A stretch of 64,000 nt of DNA, taken from Onthophagus taurus (lineage: Eukaryota; Arthropoda; Insecta; Coleoptera; Scarabaeidae). Position 1 is the first letter of the stretch; the number at the start of each line of letters is the position of its first letter. The notes under the pieces were generated by a model. That model was not told the DNA's origin. It ran no database searches and was given only the letters and a program-made list of their open reading frames with translations. The stretch covers positions 3,162,001 to 3,226,000 of the forward strand of contig NC_091968.1 of assembly GCF_036711975.1 (NCBI RefSeq). The letters run 5' to 3'. Of the stretch, positions 33,115 to 43,448 are shown one piece after another. Both the position numbers and the translations under genes were made by a program.

Positions 33115-33145
33115 CTGTAAAACATAGATATAACGGACCTTATTA
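33115..33145. repeat. Truncated pogo/Tigger-like terminal repeat
   Basis: CTGTAAAACATAGATATAAC then GGACC resembles the end at 63909 (CAGTAAAACTTCAATATAAC, GGACC). Only about 30 bp remain before the R1-like LINE begins. Confidence 0.5.
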
Positions 33146-33149
33146 GAAC

Positions 33150-36100
33150 GAGCTTCGAAACTTGGTAAGTTGCCTCGACATTTACAGTACGGCTTTAAAG
33201 GGAGGTCAACAGTACAGGCGATGCAGAAGATTCAGAGTATTGTGATGGATATTAAAACAAAGGCGTATCAGCACCAGGAATGCAGCGTGATGGCGATGCT
33301 GGACTTGGAGAATGCGTTTAATTCTGCTCCCTGGAGCGGAATAGTGAAGGCCATGATAGAAGGAGGTATAAGCAGCTACTTGGTGAGGATCGTTAAATCG
33401 TATCTCTCGGATAGATTTATAATTGCCCCAAACGGAAATAAAATAGAAGTGACAAGTGGAGTTCCGCAGGGTGCTGAATACTAAGGTTGAGGATGGAGTT
33501 CAAATGATCGCATTTGCCGATGACCTAGCTATAATAGTAAAGATTAGAGATGGACAGCAATTAGAAGACAAAGCAACGTATATATGCTACAACGATGATG
33601 GAAGTTGTAAGAGATAGGTTTAAAAGAGCGGTAGACGAAACAGAAATGGTTCTCCTGCAAGACAAAAGGAAGCTCCCACGGTTATCACTGCAAACAGAAG
33701 GTGAAAGAATTCAAAATATACAGTATGCCAAATACCTAGGAGTGTATATCAATAAAGACATGACAATCATCAATCATGTTAGAGAGATTACAAATAAAGC
33801 GTCCTACATGTCGAATTTGCTGAGAGACTGATGCCACAGCCGTGTTGGTGGTGCTGTATGCGGCACCGTTATGGAGACATGTAATGAGATATAATAATAA
33901 TAATAAGTTTATTGAATAGGCATCAAAATATACAATATTCTCGTCAAACAAAAGTCGTAATAATAATGACAATAAAGAAAACAGGTATTCATTAGTTTAT
34001 CTTCATTGCTGCAAAGTATTCGTCTATGGAGTAGAATTCCTTTTCTAAGAGCATATTCTTGACCTGTCTCTTAAAACTCTTTATATTCAATGTTTTGAAA
34101 TGGGGGGATAATACATTGTATAACTTTGTAGATATATAGTTGAAATTTTTTTGTAATTTTGTTGTTCTGTGATATGGAAGTTTGATATCATCTCCTTGTC
34201 TGATGCAGTAGGGGTGAGACTCTGTAATTGTGGTTAGTGAATCCCTGTTTTTGTGTATATAGTCTAGGCACGTAAGTATATATGAGGATGGTAATGTCGG
34301 TATTTTTAGAGTTTTAAAGTGACCTCTACAACTCTGATTTTGTTTTAGACCTACTGGCGTTTTTATCGCTTTCTTTTGTAGTTTGAAAACTTCTTTTAGG
34401 TCACTGGCAGCACCCCATATTGCTATGCCATACATTTCGTGATTCAGCCGATGGTAAGTCTTTTACCATTACTTTCAAACAATATATTGAAGTTACTAGT
34501 TTCTTTTTAAGCTGAGATATATGCTCTTACCAACTCAAGGTTTTCATAAACACCACGCCAAGGAATTTGGTCTTTTGATTTGTAACGTGATCATTGGTTT
34601 TCGTATAAAACGTGAGTAACTTGGTTTTAGTTTTAGTTAATTGTAATTTGTTCGAGTTGAACCACTTTTCTGCCTCAACCATTGTTGTACTAGCTTTTGT
34701 TTGAACTTTTTCAATATCCTTTTCCACGTTTATGAAGGAAGTATCGTCCGCATAAAGACAGAGTGAATCTGATGCTACAAAATCCGGCAGATCATTTATG
34801 TAGATCAAAAAAAGAATCGGTCCAACAACCGAACCTTCCGGAACTCCTGTTTCGACTCCGATATTTCACCTTTCCAGTGAGTTTGTTGTTGTCGCTAATC
34901 CAGATATGAAACTAGCAGGTTAAGCGCCTTATCTCTTATTCCGTATTTATTCAATTTTTTAGTAAGAATGTCATGATTTACAAGATCAAAAGCCTTGCTA
35001 AGATCACAAAAGGCGATTTGAGTATATTTTTGTTCATCAAAACGTCTTATGATCACTTGTAATACATTAAACAGTGCCGTGTTTGTGGATTTACCTGGTT
35101 GATAACCGTGTTGGTAAGTCGTTAATAAGTTTTCATAAGTCAGATAATTAAGTAAGCTCTTCTTTATGACAATTTCCAACATTTTGGACATTGTAGGCAG
35201 GACAGAGATTGGACGGTAATTATTCAGGTCATTGGGATCTCCAGGTTTCTGTATTGGTAAAATTTTCCCGTATTTTAGCTCTTCTGGAAAAATTCCCTCT
35301 TTGATACATTTATTAAAAATGTGTGTTAGTTGTTTAGAAACACAAGTTATTACTTCTTTGTGTACTCGTTTTTTTTAGGTCTTTTACTATTTGTAGCAGT
35401 TCCTCTTCCTCTAAGTCCGTAATCTGATTAAGCGATGTATTTCTTTGTTTCTGTTTCAATAGTAGAAATGAATTTGTATTATTCGAATTGTTGCTAGAGT
35501 CTAATTGCCCGCAGTTTACGAATGAGTCATTCAAAACGTTTATGTCTAAGTTAGAGGGCTTTTGCGATTTATTTTCACCTTTTCCGCATGCTTTCTTTAC
35601 AAGCTTCCAAACGGCTGCGACCTTATTCTCAAAACTTTGAATAAATACCATTTGCTTCCTTCTTTGCCACAGCTATTTCTACTCTATACTTTTTTTTTCA
35701 AATTATTATACGTATCGTTTAGGCTGATGTCTTGAGTTACGGTTATTATTGTGTTCAAGGCATCTAACTGGTTTTTCATTTTTTTAATGTTTCTGCTTCC
35801 CATTTTTTACAATTCATTTTTGCCTCTTTTGTTACGATTTTAGGAAAAGCTGAATTATAGCAGTGTAAGTAGTTAGCGTAAAAGTATGTATAGCTATTTT
35901 GTGCATCTGCATTTGCTATGTAAGACCAGTCACAATCTGTCAGCAAGACTTTGAATCTTTCAATAGTTCTCATCGTAAAGTTGCTCATCGTTTTATGTTT
36001 TCTTTTTCCAGGTACCAAGCTAAAGATCAGTATTTCAGCAAGATGGTCTCCGAGGTGAAAATTTACTGTTTCCAACTTAAGAACTGATAAGAATTTGTCA

Positions 36101-37130
36101 GTAAAAATATTATCAACACATCTGGGAAGCTTCACTTAATAACGGGTATAAACCAAATTCGCTCGTTGTTATGATAAGATCATTCTTTAAAGTTGTGTTT
36201 TCATTTATACAAACATTGAAATCACCCATAATAAATATTCTTTCATTCAATTGTGTATCTGTTAAATAATATATCATACAATCTATGCATGGGGGAGTGG
36301 TTGACTACTATAATTATAGATTTTAATTTGGGTATTACTACAGAACACAACTCAATACACTTTTCTTTATTAAATATCGAGAGATTCAATACTTCTGCGG
36401 AATACTCTTTTTTTTATAGAAAATAGAACTCTTCCGCGTGTATACTGTGTCCTGCAATAGTATGTATCAATGTTATAATTTGGTATGTATAGTGCTTTTA
36501 TTTCTTGTTCTGTCATCCAGTGCTCTGTTATAGCAATAATGTGATTTACTTTGTTTGGCAGTCCCTATATATTTAAGTTAATTACTTGTGTAGTTTGTGT
36601 GGTGGTTATTCTAGTTGTCTCTTCTTTTGAATTAACTATTTCACTTGAGTGGTTTTCTTGCTATTGAGGATTCATTATTTTCTCATAGTTTATTACATCT
36701 GATAATATAAGAGATACGTAGTGATGTTAAGAGCAGTGAACAGAAAATTTGTACTGAGGAGTACAGGGGAGCGGAGGTTATTGCAAGTATGCCTATGTAC
36801 CTACTGATGGAGCAGAGAAGTCTGTTATATGAAAGAGGGAAAAAGTCCGCTTCAGACCTAAAGAAAAGAACTGTCAAAATCTGTCAGGAAAAATGGCGGA
36901 CCAAACATAGCGGACTGGATAGATAGAAAATGGGGAGAGGCAGACTTCTATTTAACGCAGACTCTGCCAGGACATGAAAACTTTAAGACGTACCTTCATA
37001 ACATCGGAAAGTCAGAGTCGGTCTGGTGCTGGTCAGGACGACAGTCTGGCCCACACACTTTGCAAGTGTGAAGAGTTTACAGCAGTAAGGGATGATTGTG
37101 AAAAACTAACATGGTAAAGTGCATGCTAGA
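33150..37130 (+). pseudogene. R1-like LINE remnant, split by another LINE
   Basis: The plus-strand pieces are 33150-33891 and 36717-37130. The first has LQYGFKGRSTVQAMQKI, MLDLENAFNSAPW and SGVPQG, then a deletion to FADDLAIIVK (about 33510), and the thumb (KYLGVYINKDM). The second has EVIASMPMYLLMEQRSLLYE and, after a shift, DRKWGEADFYLTQTLPGHE, with a Cys/His C terminus. This wording is typical of R1-group elements. The two pieces are separated by LINE copy A2 with the duplication GAGATA. Confidence 0.8.
33892..36710 (-). pseudogene. Jockey-like LINE copy A2, endonuclease to 3' end
   Basis: Minus strand, flanked by GAGATA (33886-33891 and 36711-36716). The endonuclease starts near 36600 (NLNI, then IIAITEHWMTEQE) and has RIFIMGDFNVCIN (about 36220). 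The linker is at 36135-35334 and the RT at 35240-34527, with FCDLSKAFDLVNHD (about 35000), IYINDLPDF and CLYADDTSF (about 34760). The C terminus is at 34435-33992, with a TAA-type tail at 33892-33905. At 2.8 kb it is the longest LINE copy here. Frame breaks between segments show it is dead. It is the same family as 2611-5111. Confidence 0.87.
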
Positions 37131-37837
37131 AAGCGCGGTAAAATGATGGAGATGATGAGGAGGAAAGAAGAGTATGAGAGAGAGAGCTGGAGAGACTGAA
37201 GCTTAGTAAGTGATGACACTGAAGCCGGAAAAGGGAGTAGTGAGGAGAGGAGGAGATAGGTATATCTCCCCCTCGATCGGATATGTTGTGTATTAATAAT
37301 GTATAGTTATAAAGGTTAACAGTATTATATGTATGATTCATGTCCATGAAACACGACGACGAGAGAACGAACACCAGGACATGGTGAATGGCAACATTGA
37401 GCGATGAACGAAGAGTGGAGAGGGGGAGGAAATTACACTTTCCTCTCGAGTGGGTACGTTGGGCAGAAATATTAATAGATTAAAAGTTATCAGTATAATC
37501 GGTGTTTTTTGTTTATGTTTTTGGTGTGCATGGAACGGTATGAGGAAAGGATGGACAGCAAGGGAAATGGAGAAGTTAGAACCGGGGGACAGGAGAGCGA
37601 GGATTGAACATGGCTGCGAGATGACCAACATCGGTCGAAGGAGAACATGAGAAAACGATGTGAAAGATGAAGATGTGGGGTTGGTAAACCTTTCTCTAAG
37701 CAGACACCCTGAAGAAGTGCCCTAGAAAGAGGAAAGGGTTTAGAGAAAGGAATTTCTTCACTTTGGATAGGTGAATTAGTCCATCCAACTTTCGTCTCTA
37801 AAAAGACCATAAATTGATATCTGTGTCAGTGTGTTAA
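37131..37837. other. Purine-rich stretch, possibly R1-like 3' region
   Basis: Rich in GGAGAGG and AAGAGG runs. Overlapping frames on both strands arise from this composition and are not genes. It follows directly on the R1-like C terminus and may be its untranslated end. Confidence 0.4.
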
Positions 37838-37981
37838 TTAATTATCGTACCCGACGTCATCATTAAAAGTTAGCAACCAATATCACAGTATACGCGATTT
37901 GTACGCAATTTGCGTATACCAATACCAATAGTGTTATATTGGTTGCATACTTGCAATGATGACGTCGGGTACGATAATTAA
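37838..37981. mobile_element. 144-bp foldback MITE
   Basis: TTAATTATCGTACCCGACGT and the following TCATCAT are mirrored exactly at the other end. The match continues with small gaps through GCAACCAATAT. A second palindrome (GTATACGC / GCGTATAC) is in the loop. Confidence 0.8.
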
Positions 37982-38028
37982 ATAATACACTGCATTTGGT
38001 ATTGATTAAAAAAGAGTCTTTACTTCCG

Positions 38029-38124
38029 GTAATGTTCATTAAATATCTACAGAGCTTTTTTTAGACGACAGCTGAAGATGGACTAACTCCGAAAGTAGTA
38101 CTGTCGATATTTAAGGAACATTAC
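38029..38124 (+). ncRNA. Hammerhead-related fold, isolated
   Basis: GTAATGTTCATTAAATATC (38029-38047) pairs with GATATTTAAGGAACATTAC (38106-38124) with one mismatch. Inside, GACAG pairs with CTGTC around CTGAAGA, a GGA/TCC stem and GAAA. The order resembles a hammerhead with a changed first box. It could be a worn Penelope end. Confidence 0.35.
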
Positions 38125-39930
38125 TGGACTACTCGAAGAATAAAGTTTATTTGGGGTTTTCTTTAAAATGTCTAAAATTACTTTAAATTTGATGTGTTAA
38201 TTTTAGTAAATATTCAATGAATAGGTTTCGAATCAAGGACTAAACTAGACATAAAAGGGAGGGTTAACCGAAGTTACCTTATAAATTATCGCGTTGATTT
38301 AATTAAAACTAGGAAATTTAATCGTAACCACCTTCCCCCTTACTCCTCGCACGTTCGAAGCCCCTTAATTATATTCTTAACGCTGTTATTACGGCTTTGT
38401 CCCTGGCAAATGCTGGGTAAATATTTATTAAGCAATTTAGCGGGTTGGCCTTGTGGTTTTCCAGGAAGATCGTCATCCCCTCAACCCAATCCCCTCAACA
38501 GGGCTCTTTCGAATCGTCTCTCCCGGGGGCAAAGAGAAATATCGGAAAATGTCGTTCATTGGTGATTTCATTACACGGAGAGCTGCTGAAATAAACATTA
38601 GCTTGGTTATTTCCGAACGATTTTTACTTCCCAACGGGGAAAAAAAGTTACTATTAAATTAATTTCGTTTTAAAATTTTCACTACCGAAAGATTGAAAGA
38701 AAGAAAATTATTCATAACATCCGAAAGAAAAACTGGTTTATATTTAAAAAAATCTTTTTTTTAACGCCACGTTTAAAGGTTTTTTATGAATACCCTGCGA
38801 CCCTTTCACAACATGCCTTTTATTAAAAAAAAATGTTTTTGTTACGGTTTTCTGACCCGAATTTAATGAATGGAGATTCTTTTTACATCCATTACGCCGG
38901 AAATAAAAGCAAAAAGAGATAATTATCGTTGCGATTTAAATTGAATCTTTCCCATTAGTGCAAAATTTTAATGAACAATAATAAAATTAACAGTAATATA
39001 ATCATTTCGGACACAACTTGATATTATGTTGGAAATGACAAACAAATAACTCTACATAGGAGATAAATTAAATGAAAATATTGACGGTTTCATTATCAAA
39101 ATTAACCCGTTATATTAAAACATTTCCGTACATTATTTCCGAATTTAAAACCAAACAAAACTAATAAATTATTTCAATGTTAATGAGTTTATACATTAAT
39201 GGATGATATTAATCCTACGATTTCAATATTCATTGTTTATCAATCGTACAAAATAATAATTACAATTTTCAATTAACAATTTTATAAAAAAGGTTTTGCT
39301 TTAAATAGTTTTTTCATGTTCTCATTTCAACCTGTAAAATAGAAGAAAGCAAAGGCAACGAAACATCTTGACTGTTTAAGCGTTCGTTGCATTTCCAACA
39401 TCAATCAACGCTCGAGAACAAAGGGGCGTTAACTTTTGAAGTACTACACGTTGTAAGGTAACAAGAGGTTGGTACGTGAATAAAATATTTCGTGCGCGTA
39501 TCTCCGCCGCCGAACAAACTGGGGGCGGTTTACGTACCCCAGGAACAGCTATTTAACCTCTGTGGTGGATATTCTCTTGGAGTAAAACCCCCCTTTACAA
39601 CCTTCCTAAAACAAAACGCGCAAAAAAGGAAATCTTTTGAAATGATAACAAAATTTTAACAAGTATTTTATATTTCATGAAGGTTTTTCCACCAGATTTT
39701 TGACAAACTCTATGAATCATCTTAAAATATGATCTTTTAGCTTTAATTTGGCCCATAAATCTTGTCCTAACATCTATAAATCAACTCTCCATTTCTTTTT
39801 TATACTAACTTAACCTGATAATATTTTATGTTCGTTTCTGTCTTAATAAATTTAACACATTCAATATTATACAATAAATTTCACTTAAGATGCAATATAC
39901 AAAAATATATTATAATAGAAACCAGGGCGT
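38125..39930. other. Intergenic DNA, nothing identified
   Basis: AT-rich, without coding frames or recognised repeats; slightly GC-richer around 38430-38560 and 39400-39560. Confidence 0.4.
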
Positions 39931-40225
39931 CTTCAGACGCAATGCTAAACCCGAAACTTTCTAGTTCTAGGTTTAGTGTTAGTTCTAGTTTTAATTGTTA
40001 TGCAGACTAAGAACTAGAATCATTCGGCTTTAGCCGTCTCATGACACGCACGGCTAAACCCGAATGTTTCTAGTTCTAGGTCTAATGTTAGTTCTAGTAA
40101 TAGTGCAAGTACAAAACTAGAACTAACACTATACCTAGAACTAGAATCATTCGGGTTTAGCCGTCTTAAGAGACGTACGGCTAAACCCAAATGATTCTAA
40201 TTCTAGGTATAGTGTTAGTTCTATA

Positions 40226-40655
40226 CAGGATGTCCCGTATCTTCCGCATCAGAGCATTATACGGTTGTAGGATACATTATTCTGATGCGATCTTTCTAAT
40301 AAAATTTTTTCGAAATGTTTATAATAACCGCACGGGAACAATTTAAAGTTATCCGCTTTTGTCCAATAGCGGACGAGTTTGATTCACCGAAAAAGTTTAT
40401 TTCTCTTCGCGTGACGAATCCATTGGTGAGTACACGTAGGAAACGAGTTATCATCGGCGTAGCGGACCGGCCGAGGGTGGCACCGATTACCTGAGTCTGA
40501 TTGCGATCTGCTGATTGGACGAAAAACAGTTCGTTTAAACAGTTCCCGTGCGGTTATTATAAACATTTCGAAAAAATTTTATTAGAAAGATCGCTTCAGA
40601 ATAATGTATCCTACAACCGTATAATGCTCTGATGCGGAAGATACGGGACACCCTG
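40226..40655. mobile_element. 430-bp TA-flanked MITE
   Basis: Near-perfect arms of about 120 bp, starting CAGGATGTCCCGTATCTTCC and ending in GGGACACCCTG, with TA at 40224-40225 and 40656-40657. The host without it reads AGTTCTATATAGTAACAGTG, the form found uninterrupted elsewhere in the array. No coding capacity. Confidence 0.92.
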
Positions 40656-41813
40656 TATAGTAACAGTGCTACAGTAAAACTAGAACTAACACTAAACCCG
40701 GAACTTTCTAGTTCTAGGTCTAGTGTTAGTTTTAATTGTTATGCAGCACTAGACCAAGAACTAGAATCATTCGGGTTTAGCCGTCTTTAGAGATGTGCGG
40801 CTAAACCCAAATGATTCTAGTTCTAGGTGTAGTGTTAGTTCTATATAGTAACAGTGAAAGTGTAAAACTAGAACTAACACTATACCTAGAACTAGAAACA
40901 TTCGAGTTTAGCCATCTTAAGAGACGTACGGCTAAACCCAAATGATTCTAATTCTAGGTATAGTGATAGTTCTATATAGTAACAGTGCTAGAGTAAAACT
41001 AGAGCTAACACTAAACCCGAAACTTTCTAGTTCTAGGTCTAGTGTTAGTTTTAATTGTTATGCAGCACTAGACCAAGAACTAGAATCATTCGGGTTTAGC
41101 CGTCTTTAGAGACGTGCGGCTAAACCCAAATGATTCTAGTTCTAGGTATAGTGTTAGTTCTATATAGTAACAGTGGAAGTGTAAAACTAGAACTAACACT
41201 ATACCTAGAACTAGAATCATTCGGCTTTAGCCGTCTTATGACACGCACGGCTAAACCCGAATGTTTCTAGTTCTAGGTCTAATGTTAGTTCTAGTAATAG
41301 TGCAAGTACAAAACTAGAACTAACACTATACCTAGAATTAGAATCATTTAGGTTTAGCCGTACGTCTCTTAAGACGGCTGTTAGTTCTACAGGGTGCCCG
41401 AAAATTGCATTCATATATTTAAAGGTGTGATTCTACATAAAAAATCATGAAGAAAAGTTCATATAAAGGTGTGTCCTAAAATGCTTCCTAAGGGAGGTAG
41501 AGCACTTTGAAGAAGACGTTCAATATGTGGTTATTTCTCATTATTTCAAAAACTACTAGGGTTAGAAACACGAAATTTTGCATATCTAGCTATTTTTACG
41601 GGGCGAATACGATAATCGAATAAAAAATTAGAAGTAATGTGCAGTTGCGGAAATAAGGGATAAGGGGCGCAATTTATTTCCCATATTTCTTTTTTGCTTT
41701 GATCTTTTCACTATTTTAACCTCAAAATTAGAATCTACGGAAAAAAATACATAAAAAATGTTCTGCTTATAAAATGGTCTACGACCACTCGTTTTCAAGA
41801 TAAATAATACTAA

Positions 41814-41949
41814 GGCCCACTTTTACCATCTTCCTGATAAACTATCTAGAGGATAGTTGCCATGGTTACGGCGGTTTTAAGCGCTCTCATTGGCTAAGAA
41901 TTGGATTTATCTATCGGATAAATTTATCAGGAGGTGGTAAAAGTGGGCC
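41814..41949. mobile_element. 136-bp MITE, PIF/Harbinger-like
   Basis: GGCCCACTTTTACCA at one end, TGGTAAAAGTGGGCC at the other. Further pairing through TCCTGATAAA, flanked by TAA at 41811-41813 and 41950-41952. The 3-bp target and GG start suggest the Harbinger group. Confidence 0.7.
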
Positions 41950-42103
41950 TAAGTAAAATACTGCACACAAACATGTGTATTAAACTATCATTAAAAATCT
42001 TAGTAGGCTCCTTTCATTTGTTGATCTTTGCTGTCAAGCGGTCGATAAAAAATTATTTTAGTGCAACAACCACTATATATAATTTACGTTTAATTAAATC
42101 AAA

Positions 42104-42358
42104 ATGGTTCAACACTCAAACGAAGAGATGGCAAACATTCACTTTACGTACGGTAGAGCTGATGGAAATGCCAGAGAAGCACGAAGATTGTACGCAGAAC
42201 GATCTCCAAATCTACAACTTCCCTGTGAACGAATGTTCGCTTCTATTCATGAAAGATTGTGTTAAACTGGGCGCTTTAAGGAAAATCGTTACGACTGTGG
42301 AAGATCTTGCACTACGAGGACTGTAGAAGTGGAAGAAAGGGTGCTCGATGCAGCTTAA
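42104..42358 (+). pseudogene. N-terminal transposase helix domain (DUF4817-like)
   Basis: From ATG 42104 the frame reads MVQHSNEEMANIHFTYGRAD, then REARRLYAERSPN and ERMFASIHERLC, a TAA stop at 42263, and in the same frame GRFKENRYDCGRSCTTRT. The pattern (YGRA-NAREARRLY-ER-P-R, then GRF) is that of the short helical domain found at the start of many insect transposon proteins. No catalytic domain follows, so this is a captured or leftover front end. Confidence 0.65.
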
Positions 42359-42910
42359 ATCAAACCAATGAAAGAAGCCTATTAAGAATGAGAAATAACC
42401 ACATATTGAACGTCTTCTTCAAACCGCTCTACCTCCCTTAGAAAGCATTTTAGGACACACCTTTATGTGAACTTTTCTTCATGATTTTTTATGTAGAATC
42501 ACACCTTTAAATATATGAACGCAATTTCCGGGCACCCTGTATATAGTAACAGTGCTAGAGTAAAACTAGAACTAACACTAAACCCGAAACTTTCTAGTTC
42601 TAGGTCTAGTGTTAGTTTTAATTGTTATACAACACTAGAATGGTTTAGCCGCACGTCTCTAAAGACGGCTAAACCCGAATGATTCTAGTTCTAGGTGTAG
42701 TGTTAGTTCTATATAGTAACAGTGTAAGTGTAAAACTAGAACTAACTCTATACCTATAACTAAAATTATTCGGATTTAGCCTAATTCTAGTTTTACACTT
42801 CCACTGTTATTATGTAGAACTAACACTATAATACCTAGAACTAGAAACATTCGGGTTTAGCCATCTTTAGAGACGTGTGGCTAAACCCAAATGATTCTTG
42901 TTCTAGGTAT

Positions 42911-43024
42911 AGTGCCTGTACTATTAAGCTATGTTGCATTTTATGTTGGACAGTGCAAGTGCATACTAGTTTCGTAACTATGCTTACTGCATTCATATAT
43001 TGCGAGTTATATGAAATTCCCGGT
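42911..43024. repeat. Flank shared with 604-714
   Basis: TGCCTGTACTATTAAG through GAAATTCCCGGTA, with small differences from the left copy, directly after the last palindromic unit. Confidence 0.75.
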
Positions 43025-43448
43025 ATAGTATTAATATTGTAAAAAATAGATGTCAAAATCAAATTTTTTGTTCTTTGGGGAAAGATTCTGTGGTATTTCA
43101 ATATTGTAACTCTCTAACACGACAATCTTTCATTGAGACGATGAGAAAAGAAAAAACGAAAATATCTCTGGAATTAGCGTAAAAATGATCTGAGGATAAT
43201 CATCTGGCAGCTTTCATCGTTCATTATCTTGTCATAAAGATTTCAGCGACAACATTGTATGCAGTCTTTGTCACCACAGCACTTCCATGAAAATATAGGC
43301 TGTATAGACGTTGTTACTGCATTTACATAGCAACATAAAATGTTGTTACAGAGGGCTGTATAAATTCATAACATTTAGATAAGATATTACCACGTAGTTC
43401 TTCTGAGCATTTAATATATCACTACATCTCCGTGGCAGCATTGTGTGC
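43025..43448. other. Unassigned stretch
   Basis: No coding frame or repeat recognised between the array flank and the next LINE tail. Confidence 0.4.

Larger units (their letters stand above)
41390..42539. mobile_element. 1.15-kb TA-flanked element with long arms and a transposase remnant
   Basis: Starts CAGGGTGCCCGAAAATTGCA and ends in CGGGCACCCTG, with TA at 41388-41389 and 42540-42541. Arms of about 190 bp match with few differences (GGTGTGATTCTACATAAAAA, CTAAGGGAGGTAGAGC, AAGAAGACGTTCAATATGTG). The right half carries a short transposase-type frame (42104-42358), and the middle carries a smaller MITE (41814-41949). Confidence 0.9.
39931..42910. repeat. Palindromic repeat array 3, the largest
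   Basis: At least ten GGGTTTAGCCG/CGGCTAAACCC units with CTAGTTCTAGG arms and GTGTTAGTTCTA linkers, interrupted by two TA-flanked elements (40226-40655 and 41390-42539). Spacing of the centres alternates between about 127 and about 190 bp. A longer unit containing TAACAGTG and AATTGTTATGCAGCACTAGA links recurs three times. Its right end runs into the segment shared with 604-714. Confidence 0.9.

Noticed and set aside
37126..37810. Minus-strand Ser-rich frames near 37.1-37.8 kb
   Set aside because: They arise from GGAGAGG-rich DNA on the other strand and carry no protein family features.
39931..42910. Telomere-type repeat from the CTAAACCC words
   Set aside because: The word occurs once per palindromic arm and never as a tandem TTAGG or TTTAGGG array.
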